DNA of 64,000 nt from CAZUMH01 sp964621645 (GCA_964621645.1 CAZUMH010000006.1:8541-72540), one strand, 5' to 3'; counted from the first letter of the stretch, positions 43,750 through 52,795 are shown. Translations and numbers: made by a program. Notes: generated by a model from the letters alone, not told the origin.

Positions 43750-44444
43750 GATTCCGCCTTCTGATCCTGCTCCCTATTCCAGGGCCGGCCCGCCAGTTCA
43801 TCGGCCCGGGTCAGCTGATCCAGCAGGATTCTCTCGAGCCTGGCCGCTTCTTTTTCCATCACATCGTGGGAATCATCCCGGGAGAGGCGGACAGGCGATC
43901 CCAGGAATGCGAAGACTTTTGTAAAGGGCGCCGGGAGAAGGTAGCGGTCCCAGGCTTTCATGACGAGACCGCGGCGGACGGAGAAAGTGAAGGGAACGAT
44001 TACGGCATTCAGTTTTTTTGCCAGGAAGAGAACACCGGGTTTGACGCGGTAGAGCGGGCCCCGGGGGCCGTCCACGGCGATAATGCTGTCTGATCCTTCC
44101 TGCATGTATTTCACCATTCCGATGAGGGCGCGTACCGGTGACTTGGCGCTGCTGCCAAAGCTGATCCTGAAGCCGAATCGCTGCAGAATGGCGGCCTGCA
44201 GGCGACCGTCCTGACTCAGCGAGGACATGACGCAGATGTTTTTCCGGCCAAACAAGCGGTAGACCATAAATTGGCGGCCGTGCATCAGGGCGTAGACGAT
44301 CCTGGTCCCCTGGCTCCGCAGTCTCTCGATCTCTTCACCGCCCTCGATCCGCAAGCGAAGAGTCCGGGAGTAGATCCGTATCGCCGCTGCGCCCAGGGAG
44401 GGATAGATATGGGTGTAGATCCACTCTTTAAGCGAGGCGTTCAT
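43746..44444 (-). CDS. DUF374-family lysophospholipid acyltransferase-like protein
   Basis: Protein of 232 residues of the DUF374 group, related to acyltransferases that add fatty chains to lipid A or lysophospholipids. A hydrophobic N-terminal region, then the acceptor motif ALMHGRQF (His followed by a polar residue), SQDGRLQAAILQRFGF, AVDGPRGPLYRVKPGVLFLA and IVPFTFSVRR. The family is common in Gram-negative bacteria and fits an outer membrane with lipid A. GGAGA precedes the ATG. Good promoter 26 bases upstream; cotranscribed with dusB. Confidence 0.85.
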   Translation of the reverse strand: MNASLKEWIYTHIYPSLGAAAIRIYSRTLRLRIEGGEEIERLRSQGTRIVYALMHGRQFMVYRLFGRKNICVMSSLSQDGRLQAAILQRFGFRISFGSSAKSPVRALIGMVKYMQEGSDSIIAVDGPRGPLYRVKPGVLFLAKKLNAVIVPFTFSVRRGLVMKAWDRYLLPAPFTKVFAFLGSPVRLSRDDSHDVMEKEAARLERILLDQLTRADELAGRPWNREQDQKAES

Positions 44445-44469
44445 GGTTCTCCATTATTATCACCCGCTA

Positions 44470-44498
44470 AATGTAGGACTATCAGAAAGAAATGTCAA
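44470..44498 (-). promoter_or_regulatory. Promoter of the DUF374-dusB pair
   Basis: Minus-strand TTGACA (44498-44493, perfect), a 17-base spacer and TACATT (44475-44470), 26 bases before the ATG at 44444. Confidence 0.7.
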
Positions 44499-44590
44499 CA
44501 GGAAAAGAGACGGGATATACATGTCTGTTTACATCTATTCCGAAAATGTGAAAATGAAGGGAAGAGAGCCCTGATCCCTCGTTTATCCCC

Positions 44591-44619
44591 TTGACTTTTA
44601 TATATGATTTTTCGATATT
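44591..44619 (+). promoter_or_regulatory. Promoter of the DUF4416-purM operon
   Basis: TTGACT (44591-44596), a 17-base spacer and GATATT (44614-44619), about 43 bases before the GTG start at 44662. It is divergent from the dusB-side promoter. Confidence 0.6.
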
Positions 44620-44661
44620 AACAAACGATTCAGAAGCCGAAGAAAATACGACGGGAGACAG

Positions 44662-45210
44662 GTGGCCTTAATCAGAGAACCCGACGCGGTAAAACCCGTC
44701 TGCGCGGTTACTTTCTCGCAAGATGTGGCTCTCGAGGAGGTTCTGTCCCGACTGGAAGAGGTAATGGGCCATCACCAACGCCGTTCCAGTGTCTTTAATT
44801 TTTCCTTTACCTCCTACTATAGCCGGGAGATGGGAGATTCCCTTCAAAAAATTTTCTGCAGTTTCCATCGTTTAATTTCTCCCGCGGATCTGGCTGCATT
44901 GAAAGTCGCTACAAACGCTCTGGAGGAAACCTGGGCCAGGGCGGGTCGGCGCCGGGTGAATCTCGACCCCGGGTATATTGCCAAATCGAAGCTGGTGGTC
45001 GCCTCGGCCAAGAATTTTGCCCACCGTATCTATATGAGTCAGGGGATCTACGGCGATTTACAGCTGCAGTTCCGGGAGAACAGGTATCATCCGGAGTTCT
45101 GGACTTTTCCTGACTATCAGACGGAAGAGGCCCTGGATTTCTTCAAACAGGTACGCAATGACCTGATCAGGCAAGATGAAAAGAGAGGGAATGAAGAAGA
45201 TAAGCTATAA
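44662..45210 (+). CDS. DUF4416-family protein
   Basis: Cytoplasmic protein of 182 residues of the DUF4416 family. It shows the family landmarks: VKPVCAVTFSQD at the start, FTSYYSREMGDSLQKIF, LISPADLAALKVATNALEE, RRRVNLDPGYIAKSKLVVASAKNFAHRIYMSQGIYGDLQL and the ending FWTFPDYQTEEALDFF. The family occurs mainly in anaerobic Deltaproteobacteria, FCB and similar lineages and has no assigned function. GTG start after GGGAG. It leads an operon of purine, phospholipid and translation genes and its end overlaps purM. Confidence 0.85.
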   Translation: MALIREPDAVKPVCAVTFSQDVALEEVLSRLEEVMGHHQRRSSVFNFSFTSYYSREMGDSLQKIFCSFHRLISPADLAALKVATNALEETWARAGRRRVNLDPGYIAKSKLVVASAKNFAHRIYMSQGIYGDLQLQFRENRYHPEFWTFPDYQTEEALDFFKQVRNDLIRQDEKRGNEEDKL

Positions 45211-46201
45211 AGAAGCCGGTGTCGATATCGATGCGGGAAAAGAGGCGGTGACAAGAATCAAGACACTGGCGCGGCAAACATTCGGTCCCGAGGTCATTAC
45301 CGACCTGGGAAAGTTCGGCGGTTTCTTCGCCCTGGATACGAAAGCATACAAAGATCCCGTGCTGGTCTCATCCGTGGATGGAGTGGGGACGAAACTGAAA
45401 GTGGCCTTTCTCTGCGGAGTGCATGATACGGTGGGTGAGGATCTGGTCAACCATTGTGTCAACGATATCCTGGTGGGGGGCGCCCGGCCTCTGTTCTTCC
45501 TGGATTACATCGGCATCGGGCATCTGCAGCCGGAGGTGATCGAGGAGATCGTGAGGGGAATGGCCCGGGGCTGCCGTCAGGCAGGCTGTGCTCTCATCGG
45601 CGGCGAGATGGCCGAGATGCCGGGATTCTATCAGTCCGGGGAGTACGATCTGGTCGGGTCCATCACCGGTCTGGTAGAGCGGGATAAGGTGATTACCGGG
45701 GAGAACATCCATCAAGGCGATGTCCTGGTGGCCCTGCCGTCCAGCGGCTTGCACACCAACGGCTACTCCCTGGCCCGCAAGGTCCTTTTCGAACAGGCCG
45801 GATACCGGGTGAACACCCGGCTGGCCGATCTGGAAAAGCCTCTGGGCGAGGAATTGCTGCGGGTGCATCGCTGCTACCTGCCGGCGGTGCTCCCCCTTTT
45901 GGAAGTATTTGACATCCGCGGAATGTCTCATATTACCGGCGGCGGCATCGAGGGCAACACCAGCCGGATCCTGCCCGAAGGGACCGGTCTGCGCATCGAC
46001 TGGCGGAGCTGGGAGATTCCACCGCTTTTCCGGATCATCCAGCGGGAAGGCGGCGTGCCGGATGATGAAATGCGGCGGGCGTTCAACCTCGGAGTCGGGT
46101 TTGTCTTTATTATAGCTCCGGCGGAGGCGAATTTCTTTCTCGATCAGTTGAAAGAAAAGGGCGAGACGCCCTTTTTAATCGGAGAAGTCATCCATTCTTG
46201 A
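45191..46201 (+). CDS. purM: Phosphoribosylformylglycinamidine cyclo-ligase (AIR synthetase)
   Basis: Purine-pathway enzyme closing the imidazole ring, 336 residues. It has ISYKEAGVDIDAGKEAV at the N-terminus, SSVDGVGTKLKVAF, NHCVNDILVGGARPLFFLDY, IGGEMAEMPGFY, PSSGLHTNGYSLARKV and HITGGGIEGN. The frame begins at 45176; the ATG at 45191 matches the conserved N-terminus better and follows GAGAGGG, though the spacing is short. It overlaps the DUF4416 gene by 20 bases. Confidence 0.95.
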   Translation: MKKISYKEAGVDIDAGKEAVTRIKTLARQTFGPEVITDLGKFGGFFALDTKAYKDPVLVSSVDGVGTKLKVAFLCGVHDTVGEDLVNHCVNDILVGGARPLFFLDYIGIGHLQPEVIEEIVRGMARGCRQAGCALIGGEMAEMPGFYQSGEYDLVGSITGLVERDKVITGENIHQGDVLVALPSSGLHTNGYSLARKVLFEQAGYRVNTRLADLEKPLGEELLRVHRCYLPAVLPLLEVFDIRGMSHITGGGIEGNTSRILPEGTGLRIDWRSWEIPPLFRIIQREGGVPDDEMRRAFNLGVGFVFIIAPAEANFFLDQLKEKGETPFLIGEVIHS

Positions 46202-46216
46202 AAGGATACAGGGACT

Positions 46217-46843
46217 ATGATTTTTATTGTCCTCATAGTACTTGCCAGCTATCTTGCGGGTTCCATTCCCACGGCGATCATCGCCTCACGTCTGATCATC
46301 AAGGATGACATACGCAACCACGGCAGCGGCAATGCCGGAGCGACTAATGTCTTCCGCGTTCTGGGCTGGAAACCCGCTCTTGTCGTTTTTCTCGTCGACG
46401 CAGGCAAGGGAGCAGCGGCAGTGCTGCTTTTCAGCCGTATCGGAACGGTCCCTCTGTCACCGGTTCAGATACAGATTCTGGCGGGGCTGGCTGCCATCGC
46501 TGGTCATATCTGGACCATCTTCGCCGGATTTAAAGGCGGCAAAGGGGTGGGAACCGCTTTTGGGGTCCTGGTCTCGCTGGCCCCGCTGGCCTCAATTATC
46601 ACCCTGGTCTTCTGGATTCTGGTCCTGCTCATCTCCAGGATCGTCTCCCTGGCCTCCTTGACGGCCTGTCTGCTTTTCCCGATCATCTTGCTCATTCAGA
46701 AATATTGTTTCACCCCCGGCCTGCCCCGGGAATTGCTGGCTTTGGCCTTTTTACTGGCCCTGCTTATCATTGTGACGCACCGCTCCAACATCAAACGGCT
46801 GCTGAAAGGGGAGGAGCCTGCTTTCGGTAAAGGGGAAAAGTGA
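46217..46843 (+). CDS. plsY: Glycerol-3-phosphate acyltransferase PlsY
   Basis: Inner-membrane enzyme using acyl-phosphate to acylate glycerol-3-phosphate, the first step of phospholipid synthesis. 208 residues with about five to seven helices and the three family loops: GSIPTAIIASR, GSGNAGATNVFRVLGWK, and FKGGKGVGTAFG. A C-terminal HRSNIKRLLKGEEPAF is typical. gpsA, which makes its substrate, lies just downstream. Confidence 0.96.
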   Translation: MIFIVLIVLASYLAGSIPTAIIASRLIIKDDIRNHGSGNAGATNVFRVLGWKPALVVFLVDAGKGAAAVLLFSRIGTVPLSPVQIQILAGLAAIAGHIWTIFAGFKGGKGVGTAFGVLVSLAPLASIITLVFWILVLLISRIVSLASLTACLLFPIILLIQKYCFTPGLPRELLALAFLLALLIIVTHRSNIKRLLKGEEPAFGKGEK

Positions 46844-46904
46844 TCGCTTCGGCAGCCTGAAGCGCCGCTGTCGGCATAAAAAGGTTTTGGCAATTACAAA
46901 AACA

Positions 46905-47951
46905 ATGACGGAAGAAGAGAAAAAACCTAAAAAGATCGGCGTTCTTGGCGGAGGCAGCTGGGGCACGGCGCTGGCGGTACTGCTGGCGGGAAACGGCCAT
47001 GCCGTGACCGTCGGGGAAATTAACCACGATATTGTTTCCCGGGTCACTGCCACCAGAGAGAATCCCGATTTTTTGCCCGGAGTGAAAATTTCGCCCCAGA
47101 TAGAGTTCAGCGGCCGGCTGGAAGCTGCGGCGGAGGGCAAAGATATGATTTTTATCGTGGTCCCCTCCCAGGCAGTGAGGCCGGTTGTCAGCAAGATTAA
47201 AGAATGGGTTACTCCACAAACCATTCTGGTAAGCTGCAGCAAGGGTATCGAGAGCGGCACCCTGCTGCGCATGTCCCAGGTGATCGGTGAAACGGTTTCC
47301 ACGGTCAACGAGGATATGATCGCGGTGCTTTCGGGACCCAGCCATGCCGAAGAGGTGGGACGGGGCATGCCGACGGTAGTAACGGTTGCCTCCACCAGTC
47401 CGGACACAGCGGAGCTGGTGCAGGAGACATGTATGAATCCTGCCTTCCGGGTGTACAGCAGCCGGGATGTTGCCGGTGTGGAGCTGGGGGGAGCGCTGAA
47501 AAATATCATCGCCCTGGCCGCCGGCATCGTGGACGGATTGGGGTACGGCGACAACACCAAGGCCGCCCTGATGACGCGGGGGATTGTGGAGATGACAAGG
47601 CTGGGAACGGCCATGGGAGCCGACCCTCAGACCTTCGCGGGACTGTCGGGCATCGGCGACTTGATCGTCACCTGCATGAGCCGGCACAGCCGCAACAGAC
47701 ATTTAGGCGAGCTTATCGGCAAGGGGAAATCTCTTGACGACGCGCTTGCCTCCATGGTGCAGGTGGCAGAGGGAGTGACAACGGCGGTATCCGCTTATAC
47801 GCTTTCCAGAAAATTCAGAGTCTCGATGCCGATCACAGCGGAAGTCAACCGGGTTCTCTACGACAGCAAGCCGGCGCGACAGGCCATCCGTGATTTAATG
47901 ACCAGAGATGCCAAGGAGGAGGATTGGGGAGCACCGCAAGAGGTGGATTAA
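46905..47951 (+). CDS. gpsA: Glycerol-3-phosphate dehydrogenase [NAD(P)+]
   Basis: Reduces dihydroxyacetone phosphate to glycerol-3-phosphate, substrate of PlsY. 348 residues: Rossmann motif GVLGGGSWGTALAVLLA, VPSQAVRPVV, SCSKGIE, LSGPSHAEEV, the catalytic Lys in GGALKNIIALAAGI, and GIGDLIVTC. The frame is open to a TTG at 46887; the ATG at 46905 is taken, although neither has a strong Shine-Dalgarno. The plsY-gpsA pair is a conserved arrangement. Confidence 0.95.
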   Translation: MTEEEKKPKKIGVLGGGSWGTALAVLLAGNGHAVTVGEINHDIVSRVTATRENPDFLPGVKISPQIEFSGRLEAAAEGKDMIFIVVPSQAVRPVVSKIKEWVTPQTILVSCSKGIESGTLLRMSQVIGETVSTVNEDMIAVLSGPSHAEEVGRGMPTVVTVASTSPDTAELVQETCMNPAFRVYSSRDVAGVELGGALKNIIALAAGIVDGLGYGDNTKAALMTRGIVEMTRLGTAMGADPQTFAGLSGIGDLIVTCMSRHSRNRHLGELIGKGKSLDDALASMVQVAEGVTTAVSAYTLSRKFRVSMPITAEVNRVLYDSKPARQAIRDLMTRDAKEEDWGAPQEVD

Positions 47952-48007
47952 CGATAGGATGAGAGGAACTTTGCAAGAACTAATTAAGCAGCAGAAAAGG
48001 AGTATGG

Positions 48008-49300
48008 ATGAAACGGGTGTACATATCTGATATCGCCGCCTATGAAGGCAAGGAAATCACGCTGAAAGGATGGTTGTATAACAAGCGGTCCAGCGGCAAA
48101 CTCTGGTTTCTCCTGGTCCGGGACGGAACAGGCCTGATTCAGGGTGTCGTCTCCCAGGCCGATGTGGATGAAGATTCTTTTGAGGGTTGTGCTGATCTGA
48201 CCCAGGAATCCTCCCTGGAAATAACCGGTACGGTGAGCCCTGATAAACGAGCCCCCGGCGGCTTCGAACTGCAGGTAACCCATGTGAAACCTGTCCAGAT
48301 CGCCCAGGATTATCCCATTTCTCCCAAAGAGCACGGTACTGCTTTTCTGATGGACCATCGCCATCTCTGGCTGCGTTCAGCCCGCCAGACGGCGATTCTC
48401 AAGGTCCGCCACGAGATCATCAAGGCCTGCCGCGATTACTTCGACAGCAACGGGTTTACTCTGGTGGATACGCCCATCTTCACCCCGGCCGCCTGTGAAG
48501 GCACCACCACCCTTTTCGAGACGGATTATTTCGGCGAGAAAGCCTATCTTACCCAGAGCGGACAGCTCTACAGTGAAGCTTCCATCGGGGCCCTGGGAAA
48601 GGTCTACTGTTTCGGCCCCACCTTCAGGGCCGAAAAATCCAAGACGCGCCGACATCTCACCGAGTTCTGGATGGTGGAGCCGGAGGTAGCCTTCGCTGAC
48701 CTTGACGACAACATGGGTCTGGCCGAAGATTTTATTTCTTTCGTCGTCGGCCGGGTGCTGACCAACCGCCGGGCGGAACTGGAGAAACTGGAGCGCGATC
48801 CCGCTCCGCTGGAACGGGTGGTACCGCCCTTTCCCCGAATCACCTATGACGAAGCGGTTCAGATCCTGCGGAACCATAAGGTGGCATTTAAAGACGGTGA
48901 TGATTTCGGCGGCGGAGACGAGACCGTTATCTCGGAACAGTTCGACCGTCCGGTCATGGTGCATCGCTATCCGGCTGCGGTCAAGGCCTTTTATATGAAA
49001 CGAGATCCCCAGGATGACAGCAAGGCTCTGGGAGTGGATGTATTGGCTCCGGAAGGATACGGCGAGATCATCGGGGGCGGCCAGCGGGAAGACGACTATG
49101 ATGTCCTGGTGTCCCGCATCAAGGAACACGGCCTGCCCCCGGAAGCCTTCGACTGGTATCTGGATCTGCGGCGGTATGGGACCATGCCCCATTCCGGATT
49201 CGGCATGGGGATCGAGCGCACTGTGGCCTGGATCTGTAAACTTCCGCATGTGCGCGAGACCATCCCCTTTCCGCGGCTGATGCACCGCCTTACTCCCTGA
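48008..49300 (+). CDS. asnS: Asparaginyl-tRNA synthetase
   Basis: Class II synthetase charging tRNA-Asn, 430 residues. N-terminal OB-fold anticodon domain (ITLKGWLYNKRSSGKLWFLLVRDG), catalytic domain with EGTTTLFETDYFGEKAYLTQSGQLY, motif 2 FRAEKSKTRRHLTEFWMVEPE and motif 3 GFGMGIERTVAWI. The YFGEKAYLTQSGQLY stretch and length resemble the archaeal/eukaryotic-like AsnRS group. Asn rather than Asp specificity is by overall similarity; presence implies direct Asn-tRNA charging. ATG after AAAGGAG. Confidence 0.93.
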   Translation: MKRVYISDIAAYEGKEITLKGWLYNKRSSGKLWFLLVRDGTGLIQGVVSQADVDEDSFEGCADLTQESSLEITGTVSPDKRAPGGFELQVTHVKPVQIAQDYPISPKEHGTAFLMDHRHLWLRSARQTAILKVRHEIIKACRDYFDSNGFTLVDTPIFTPAACEGTTTLFETDYFGEKAYLTQSGQLYSEASIGALGKVYCFGPTFRAEKSKTRRHLTEFWMVEPEVAFADLDDNMGLAEDFISFVVGRVLTNRRAELEKLERDPAPLERVVPPFPRITYDEAVQILRNHKVAFKDGDDFGGGDETVISEQFDRPVMVHRYPAAVKAFYMKRDPQDDSKALGVDVLAPEGYGEIIGGGQREDDYDVLVSRIKEHGLPPEAFDWYLDLRRYGTMPHSGFGMGIERTVAWICKLPHVRETIPFPRLMHRLTP

Positions 49301-49345
49301 GAAGATGAAGCGGATGATCCATTGCAAAAAAATGAGAGTTGTTCC

Positions 49346-49837
49346 ATGTCCCTTGCGAGTGGACCGGGAAGAATCCAGATCGCGGTGATCGGCGGGCGGG
49401 AAGCCGATCCGCGGCTGCTCCGCTTTGCCGAAGAGGTTGGGCAGCTGCTGGCCCGCAGGGGAGCGGTTTTGATCTGCGGCGGCATGAGCGGCATCATGGA
49501 GGCCGCCTGCCGCGGGGCCGGAGAAGCCGGCGGAACCACCGTGGGAATCCTCCCGGGGGAGCGGGCAGATGAGGGGAATCCCTATCTCGACATCGTTCTT
49601 CCCACCGGCTTGGGATTGGCCCGCAACGTACTGGTGGTGCGTGCCGCGGATGGGGTGATCGCGGTGGGCGGCAGGTACGGCACCCTTTCCGAGATCGCCT
49701 GCGCCGCGCAATTGGGGATCCCGCTGGTCCTGCTGGAAAGCTGGCACGTGGATGACAGCATCCCCACGGCCGCCACCCCGGAAGAGGCGGTGCAGCTGCT
49801 CTTCTCACTGCTGCCGCCCTCAGCAGGGGAGAAATAA
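49346..49837 (+). CDS. LOG-like nucleotide-binding protein (TIGR00725 type)
   Basis: Rossmann-fold protein of 163 residues, related to lysine-decarboxylase-like LOG proteins. Motifs: IAVIGGREAD, GGMSGIMEAACRGAGEAGGTTVGILPG, GLARNVLVVRAADGVIAVGGRYGTLSEI. The last is the PGGxGT-type phosphate loop altered to GGRYGT. LOG enzymes act on nucleoside monophosphates; this shorter subgroup is uncharacterised. TTG 49322 is an alternative start; the ATG at 49346 has GAGAG seven bases before it. Confidence 0.8.
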   Translation: MSLASGPGRIQIAVIGGREADPRLLRFAEEVGQLLARRGAVLICGGMSGIMEAACRGAGEAGGTTVGILPGERADEGNPYLDIVLPTGLGLARNVLVVRAADGVIAVGGRYGTLSEIACAAQLGIPLVLLESWHVDDSIPTAATPEEAVQLLFSLLPPSAGEK

Positions 49838-49842
49838 AGAGT

Positions 49843-50124
49843 ATGAGCGGCCAGGCCAGAGCCCATGTTATCGTATCCGGTATGGTGCAGGGTGTGGGCT
49901 ACCGTTACTTCGTCAAGCGCGCGGCCGCAAAGTACGGTCTCACCGGGTGGGTGAAAAACCTGCCCCATGGTGAAGTGGAACTGGAAGCGGAAGGTGAGAG
50001 GGGCCGGGTCGAAGCGCTCCTGGCCGAGCTTTGGACCGGGAGCAGCTATGCCAGCGTACGGAATATAGAGACCGCGTGGCTGCCGCCCAGCGGCACATGG
50101 CAGAATTTTGATATCGTATTTTAA
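49843..50124 (+). CDS. acyP: Acylphosphatase
   Basis: Small cytoplasmic hydrolase of acyl phosphates, 93 residues. Shows the signature GMVQGVGYRYFVKRAA with the catalytic Arg and GLTGWVKNLPHGEVELEAEG with the catalytic Asn. It starts 6 bases after the LOG-like gene and ends 17 bases before apt. Its presence next to PlsY genes, which use acyl phosphate, may or may not be meaningful. Confidence 0.95.
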   Translation: MSGQARAHVIVSGMVQGVGYRYFVKRAAAKYGLTGWVKNLPHGEVELEAEGERGRVEALLAELWTGSSYASVRNIETAWLPPSGTWQNFDIVF

Positions 50125-50140
50125 CCGTTACCGGAGGCAT

Positions 50141-50662
50141 ATGGATCTCAGAGAATATATTCGCACCATCCCGGACTTTCCGAAAAAAGGGATACGCTTC
50201 AAGGATATCACCACCCTATGCCGGGACAGGGACGCATTCAAGGAGGCCGTCTCTCTCATGTGTGACCCCTTCCGGGATGCTGAAATCGATGCGGTGGTGG
50301 GTATCGAGTCACGAGGATTCATTTTCGGAGCGGCGATGGCGCTGGAGCTGGGTTCCGCATTTGTGCCCATCCGCAAACCGGGAAAACTTCCCGGTGAAAC
50401 CTTCAGCTGCAGTTATGAACTGGAATACGGCAGTGACAGTATCGAGATCCACTGTGACGGATTGCAGCCGGAGCAGCGGGTGCTGCTGGTGGATGATCTG
50501 CTGGCCACGGGCGGAACCATGAAAGCAGCGGCCGAACTGGTGCATAAATGCGGCGCCGAGGTCGTCTCCGCTGTATTTTTAATTGAACTTTCCTTTCTTT
50601 CCGGGCGTGAAAGACTGGATGGGATGCCCATCCACGTTCTGATAAGCTACGATAAAGAGTGA
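50141..50662 (+). CDS. apt: Adenine phosphoribosyltransferase
   Basis: Purine salvage enzyme making AMP from adenine and PRPP, 173 residues. It has LREYIRTIPDFPKKGIRFKD, GIESRGFIFG, VPIRKPGKLPGET and the PRPP loop VLLVDDLLATGGTMKAA. The longest frame begins at 50108, but GGAGG lies five bases before the ATG at 50141 and the protein then starts at the usual place. End of the DUF4416-purM operon. Confidence 0.96.
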   Translation: MDLREYIRTIPDFPKKGIRFKDITTLCRDRDAFKEAVSLMCDPFRDAEIDAVVGIESRGFIFGAAMALELGSAFVPIRKPGKLPGETFSCSYELEYGSDSIEIHCDGLQPEQRVLLVDDLLATGGTMKAAAELVHKCGAEVVSAVFLIELSFLSGRERLDGMPIHVLISYDKE

Positions 50663-50727
50663 AAGAACGAACCCGGGCACGTAAAAGTGCCGGTCCAATC
50701 CATCTTCCTTTATGGGAGGTATGTGAA

Positions 50728-51480
50728 ATGAGCATGAGAAAATACATAAGCCTTTCCATCATTGCCTTGACGCTGCTTCTGACCGCCGCGGCATCAGGAC
50801 AGAATGTGATTACCCTGCAGGCAAATTTTTGGCAGGCAGGCCCGAGCCTGAAAGGAGAGGGATTCGAAGGGATTACAGTCGATGCCTCTCCAACAGTGGG
50901 ACCGTTCCTGGAAGTACGTTTGGGGCGTCTGATGCTGGGGTCATCCATCTATTTCGGCAGGCATGACTGGCATTTCAATGAAACATCCGAGACCATGTCC
51001 ATGCGACGCAACGATTTTCATTTCCGGCTGGGCTACGGCTTCTCCCCTCAGGTATACGCCTTCGCCGCCGTAAAATGGCTGCGTTTCTACGGGACGGCGC
51101 CGGAACTGACCCTCTATGATGAGTTCGATACTCCGTTTACGGGAGAGTACCAGCTGGACTACGGCGGAACCCTGGCGGGCGGCGGGCTGACGGCCATGAT
51201 GAACTTTCCGGATTCCCCCATATTTCTGCACTGGATGGCCATGTATCTGGGCGGCACCGTGAACATGAAGACAACCGTCACCGAGCCTGGATTCGCTTCC
51301 GTGGAGACCAATGACAAGATTCAGGACGGCATTACAGAGATCGAGATCGCCCTGGGATACAGACTGGAATCGGGACTGCGGTTTATGGCCGGGTATCGGG
51401 CCGCTTTTTCCGGACAGGTCAGGGGAGAGGAGAGTGTGCAGGGAATCTTTGCCTCGGTTGGATTCTCGGCGGGTGAGTGA
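50728..51480 (+). CDS. Predicted outer-membrane beta-barrel protein
   Basis: Protein of 250 residues with a signal peptide (ending ASGQ) and alternating strand-like segments (VITLQANFWQAG, FLEVRLGRLMLGSSIYFG, GLRFMAGYRAAFSG), ending in SVGFSAGE. No family recognised. The frame is open upstream to 50659, but GGGAGG lies eight bases before the ATG at 50728, where the signal peptide begins. It is 65 bases after apt. Confidence 0.65.
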   Translation: MSMRKYISLSIIALTLLLTAAASGQNVITLQANFWQAGPSLKGEGFEGITVDASPTVGPFLEVRLGRLMLGSSIYFGRHDWHFNETSETMSMRRNDFHFRLGYGFSPQVYAFAAVKWLRFYGTAPELTLYDEFDTPFTGEYQLDYGGTLAGGGLTAMMNFPDSPIFLHWMAMYLGGTVNMKTTVTEPGFASVETNDKIQDGITEIEIALGYRLESGLRFMAGYRAAFSGQVRGEESVQGIFASVGFSAGE

Positions 51481-51801
51481 GCTCAATTGGAGAATCCGCT
51501 CAACCAGACGTTCGGCGAATCACTGCAATAAAACGCGGAGGATCAGCACGGACACGCTTCTCTGATATCCGGAAGACAGGCGAGGGCTGCCGCTTGCAAT
51601 AATGAAGCGAGGATACGACCGGAGGCGGCAGTCTGGGAAAGGGTGCTGTCCCGGCAATAATTATTAGTATCATAGAATTGCCCGATGAGTTGATTCTCCC
51701 GGGGAACTCCCAAGGCGGGGCCGGGGGCGATTCTGAAGCTGAGGAAGGTTCGCAGAAGTCCTGTCTCGCAGTGCCGTATTCGTGCAGCGGAAGGAGGGAT
51801 A
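51481..51801. other. Gene-free stretch, about 320 bases
   Basis: No ORF with coding character is seen. A dyad GGCAAT (51653-51658) / ATTGCC (51677-51682) flanking an AT-rich 18-base stretch could be an operator or promoter region for the next gene, but no -35/-10 pair is convincing. Confidence 0.4.
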
Positions 51802-52608
51802 ATGAATTATGCGTATCCAGTCATGAGAAAAAAGGCCGTCACTTTCCGCGTGTCCTGCCTCATCCTGATGCTGCTCGGGGCCGCAGGCCCGGTCTTGGCT
51901 CAGGAGGACGCTCTGCAACTGGAGCTGACGGTACCCTGCTCTCGCTGGAATTCAACTCAGGGATTTCTGGAAAACGGCGGCGCCTCATACGCTCCCAGTA
52001 TACTGCCCCGGATTACAGTGGTGAAGAGAAAGATATTTCTGGGCGCGGAGATGCATCTCGGATCATATCGCACCGATTTTGGAACTTACAACGATACATT
52101 TACCGGCTCTGATGACAAAGAGTATCTGCATAAGTATGAAGATCTCTCACTCCCGGTGGTTCGGCGGGATATCGGGTTCTTCCTGGGAATCCAAACATCC
52201 AGGAATATCACCTGGGCTCTTGTCTATAAAGGCATCCATGTCAGGGCAGATGAATCACATCCCTATACAATGTATGAGTTTAATGAAACATCAGGAGGAT
52301 GGCACGAGATCGGTCAGGCCGATGGCAGTCCGGATTTTCGTGAGTCCTGGGATTATATGGGAGTGGGCTGTTTCTTCATTCTGCCGATCTACTTCCACCG
52401 CTTCAGCCTGAGCGGGCAGCTGCGCTACTACCTCTGGTCCGGAAAGGAGCAGCACAACATCATCCAGGGAGAAGCCCTTTTCAATTTTCCTTTGGCCGGA
52501 TCCCTTTCTTTCGCGGTAGGGGGCGGATTCGAAATGGTCACCAGTTCAGAGCTGTTGGGCTCGATCTGGTCGGTGACCGGCGGCCTGAAATACCGCATTC
52601 CGTTGTGA
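51802..52608 (+). CDS. Predicted outer-membrane beta-barrel protein
   Basis: Protein of 268 residues: signal peptide ending VLAQ, alternating aromatic strands (IFLGAEMHLGSYRTDFG, FSLSGQLRYYLWSG, LSFAVGGGFEMVTSS) and a barrel-like C-terminus GGLKYRIPL. No family recognised; it resembles its neighbour at 50728 in style but not obviously in sequence. GGAGGG precedes the ATG. Confidence 0.65.
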   Translation: MNYAYPVMRKKAVTFRVSCLILMLLGAAGPVLAQEDALQLELTVPCSRWNSTQGFLENGGASYAPSILPRITVVKRKIFLGAEMHLGSYRTDFGTYNDTFTGSDDKEYLHKYEDLSLPVVRRDIGFFLGIQTSRNITWALVYKGIHVRADESHPYTMYEFNETSGGWHEIGQADGSPDFRESWDYMGVGCFFILPIYFHRFSLSGQLRYYLWSGKEQHNIIQGEALFNFPLAGSLSFAVGGGFEMVTSSELLGSIWSVTGGLKYRIPL

Positions 52609-52680
52609 CCGCAGTGAAAAATCTCTTGATTTTTTCCCAAAAACAATTAAGTTAATACAACACCACCCAAACGTCATAAC

Positions 52681-52753
52681 GCGAATGTAGCTCAGTTGGT
52701 AGAGCGCCAGCTTCCCAAGCTGGATGTCGCGGGTTCGAATCCCGTCATTCGCT
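52681..52753 (+). tRNA. tRNA-Gly (CCC anticodon)
   Basis: A complete 73-base cloverleaf: acceptor GCGAATG/CATTCGC, D arm GCTC...GAGC, anticodon stem CCAGC/GCTGG with loop TTCCCAA, T stem GCGGG/CCCGT, loop TTCGAAT and discriminator T, as expected for glycine. CCA is not encoded. It reads GGG codons. There is no terminator before the next gene 43 bases downstream. Confidence 0.93.
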
Positions 52754-52795
52754 CTTATTTTTTTGCACGAATTTAATAAGAAGAAGGAGAATGAC

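Noticed and set aside
48817..48835. GGTGGTACCGCC resembling a T-box fragment
   Set aside because: It is inside the asnS coding region, in frame, with no leader structure around it.
51653..51682. GGCAAT/ATTGCC dyad
   Set aside because: Six-base arms in an AT-rich setting are easily found by chance, and no promoter or repeat copy supports a function.
52724..52795. Longer N-terminus for the LPP20-like gene
   Set aside because: The extension lies inside tRNA-Gly; the ATG at 52796 has a good Shine-Dalgarno and begins a signal peptide.
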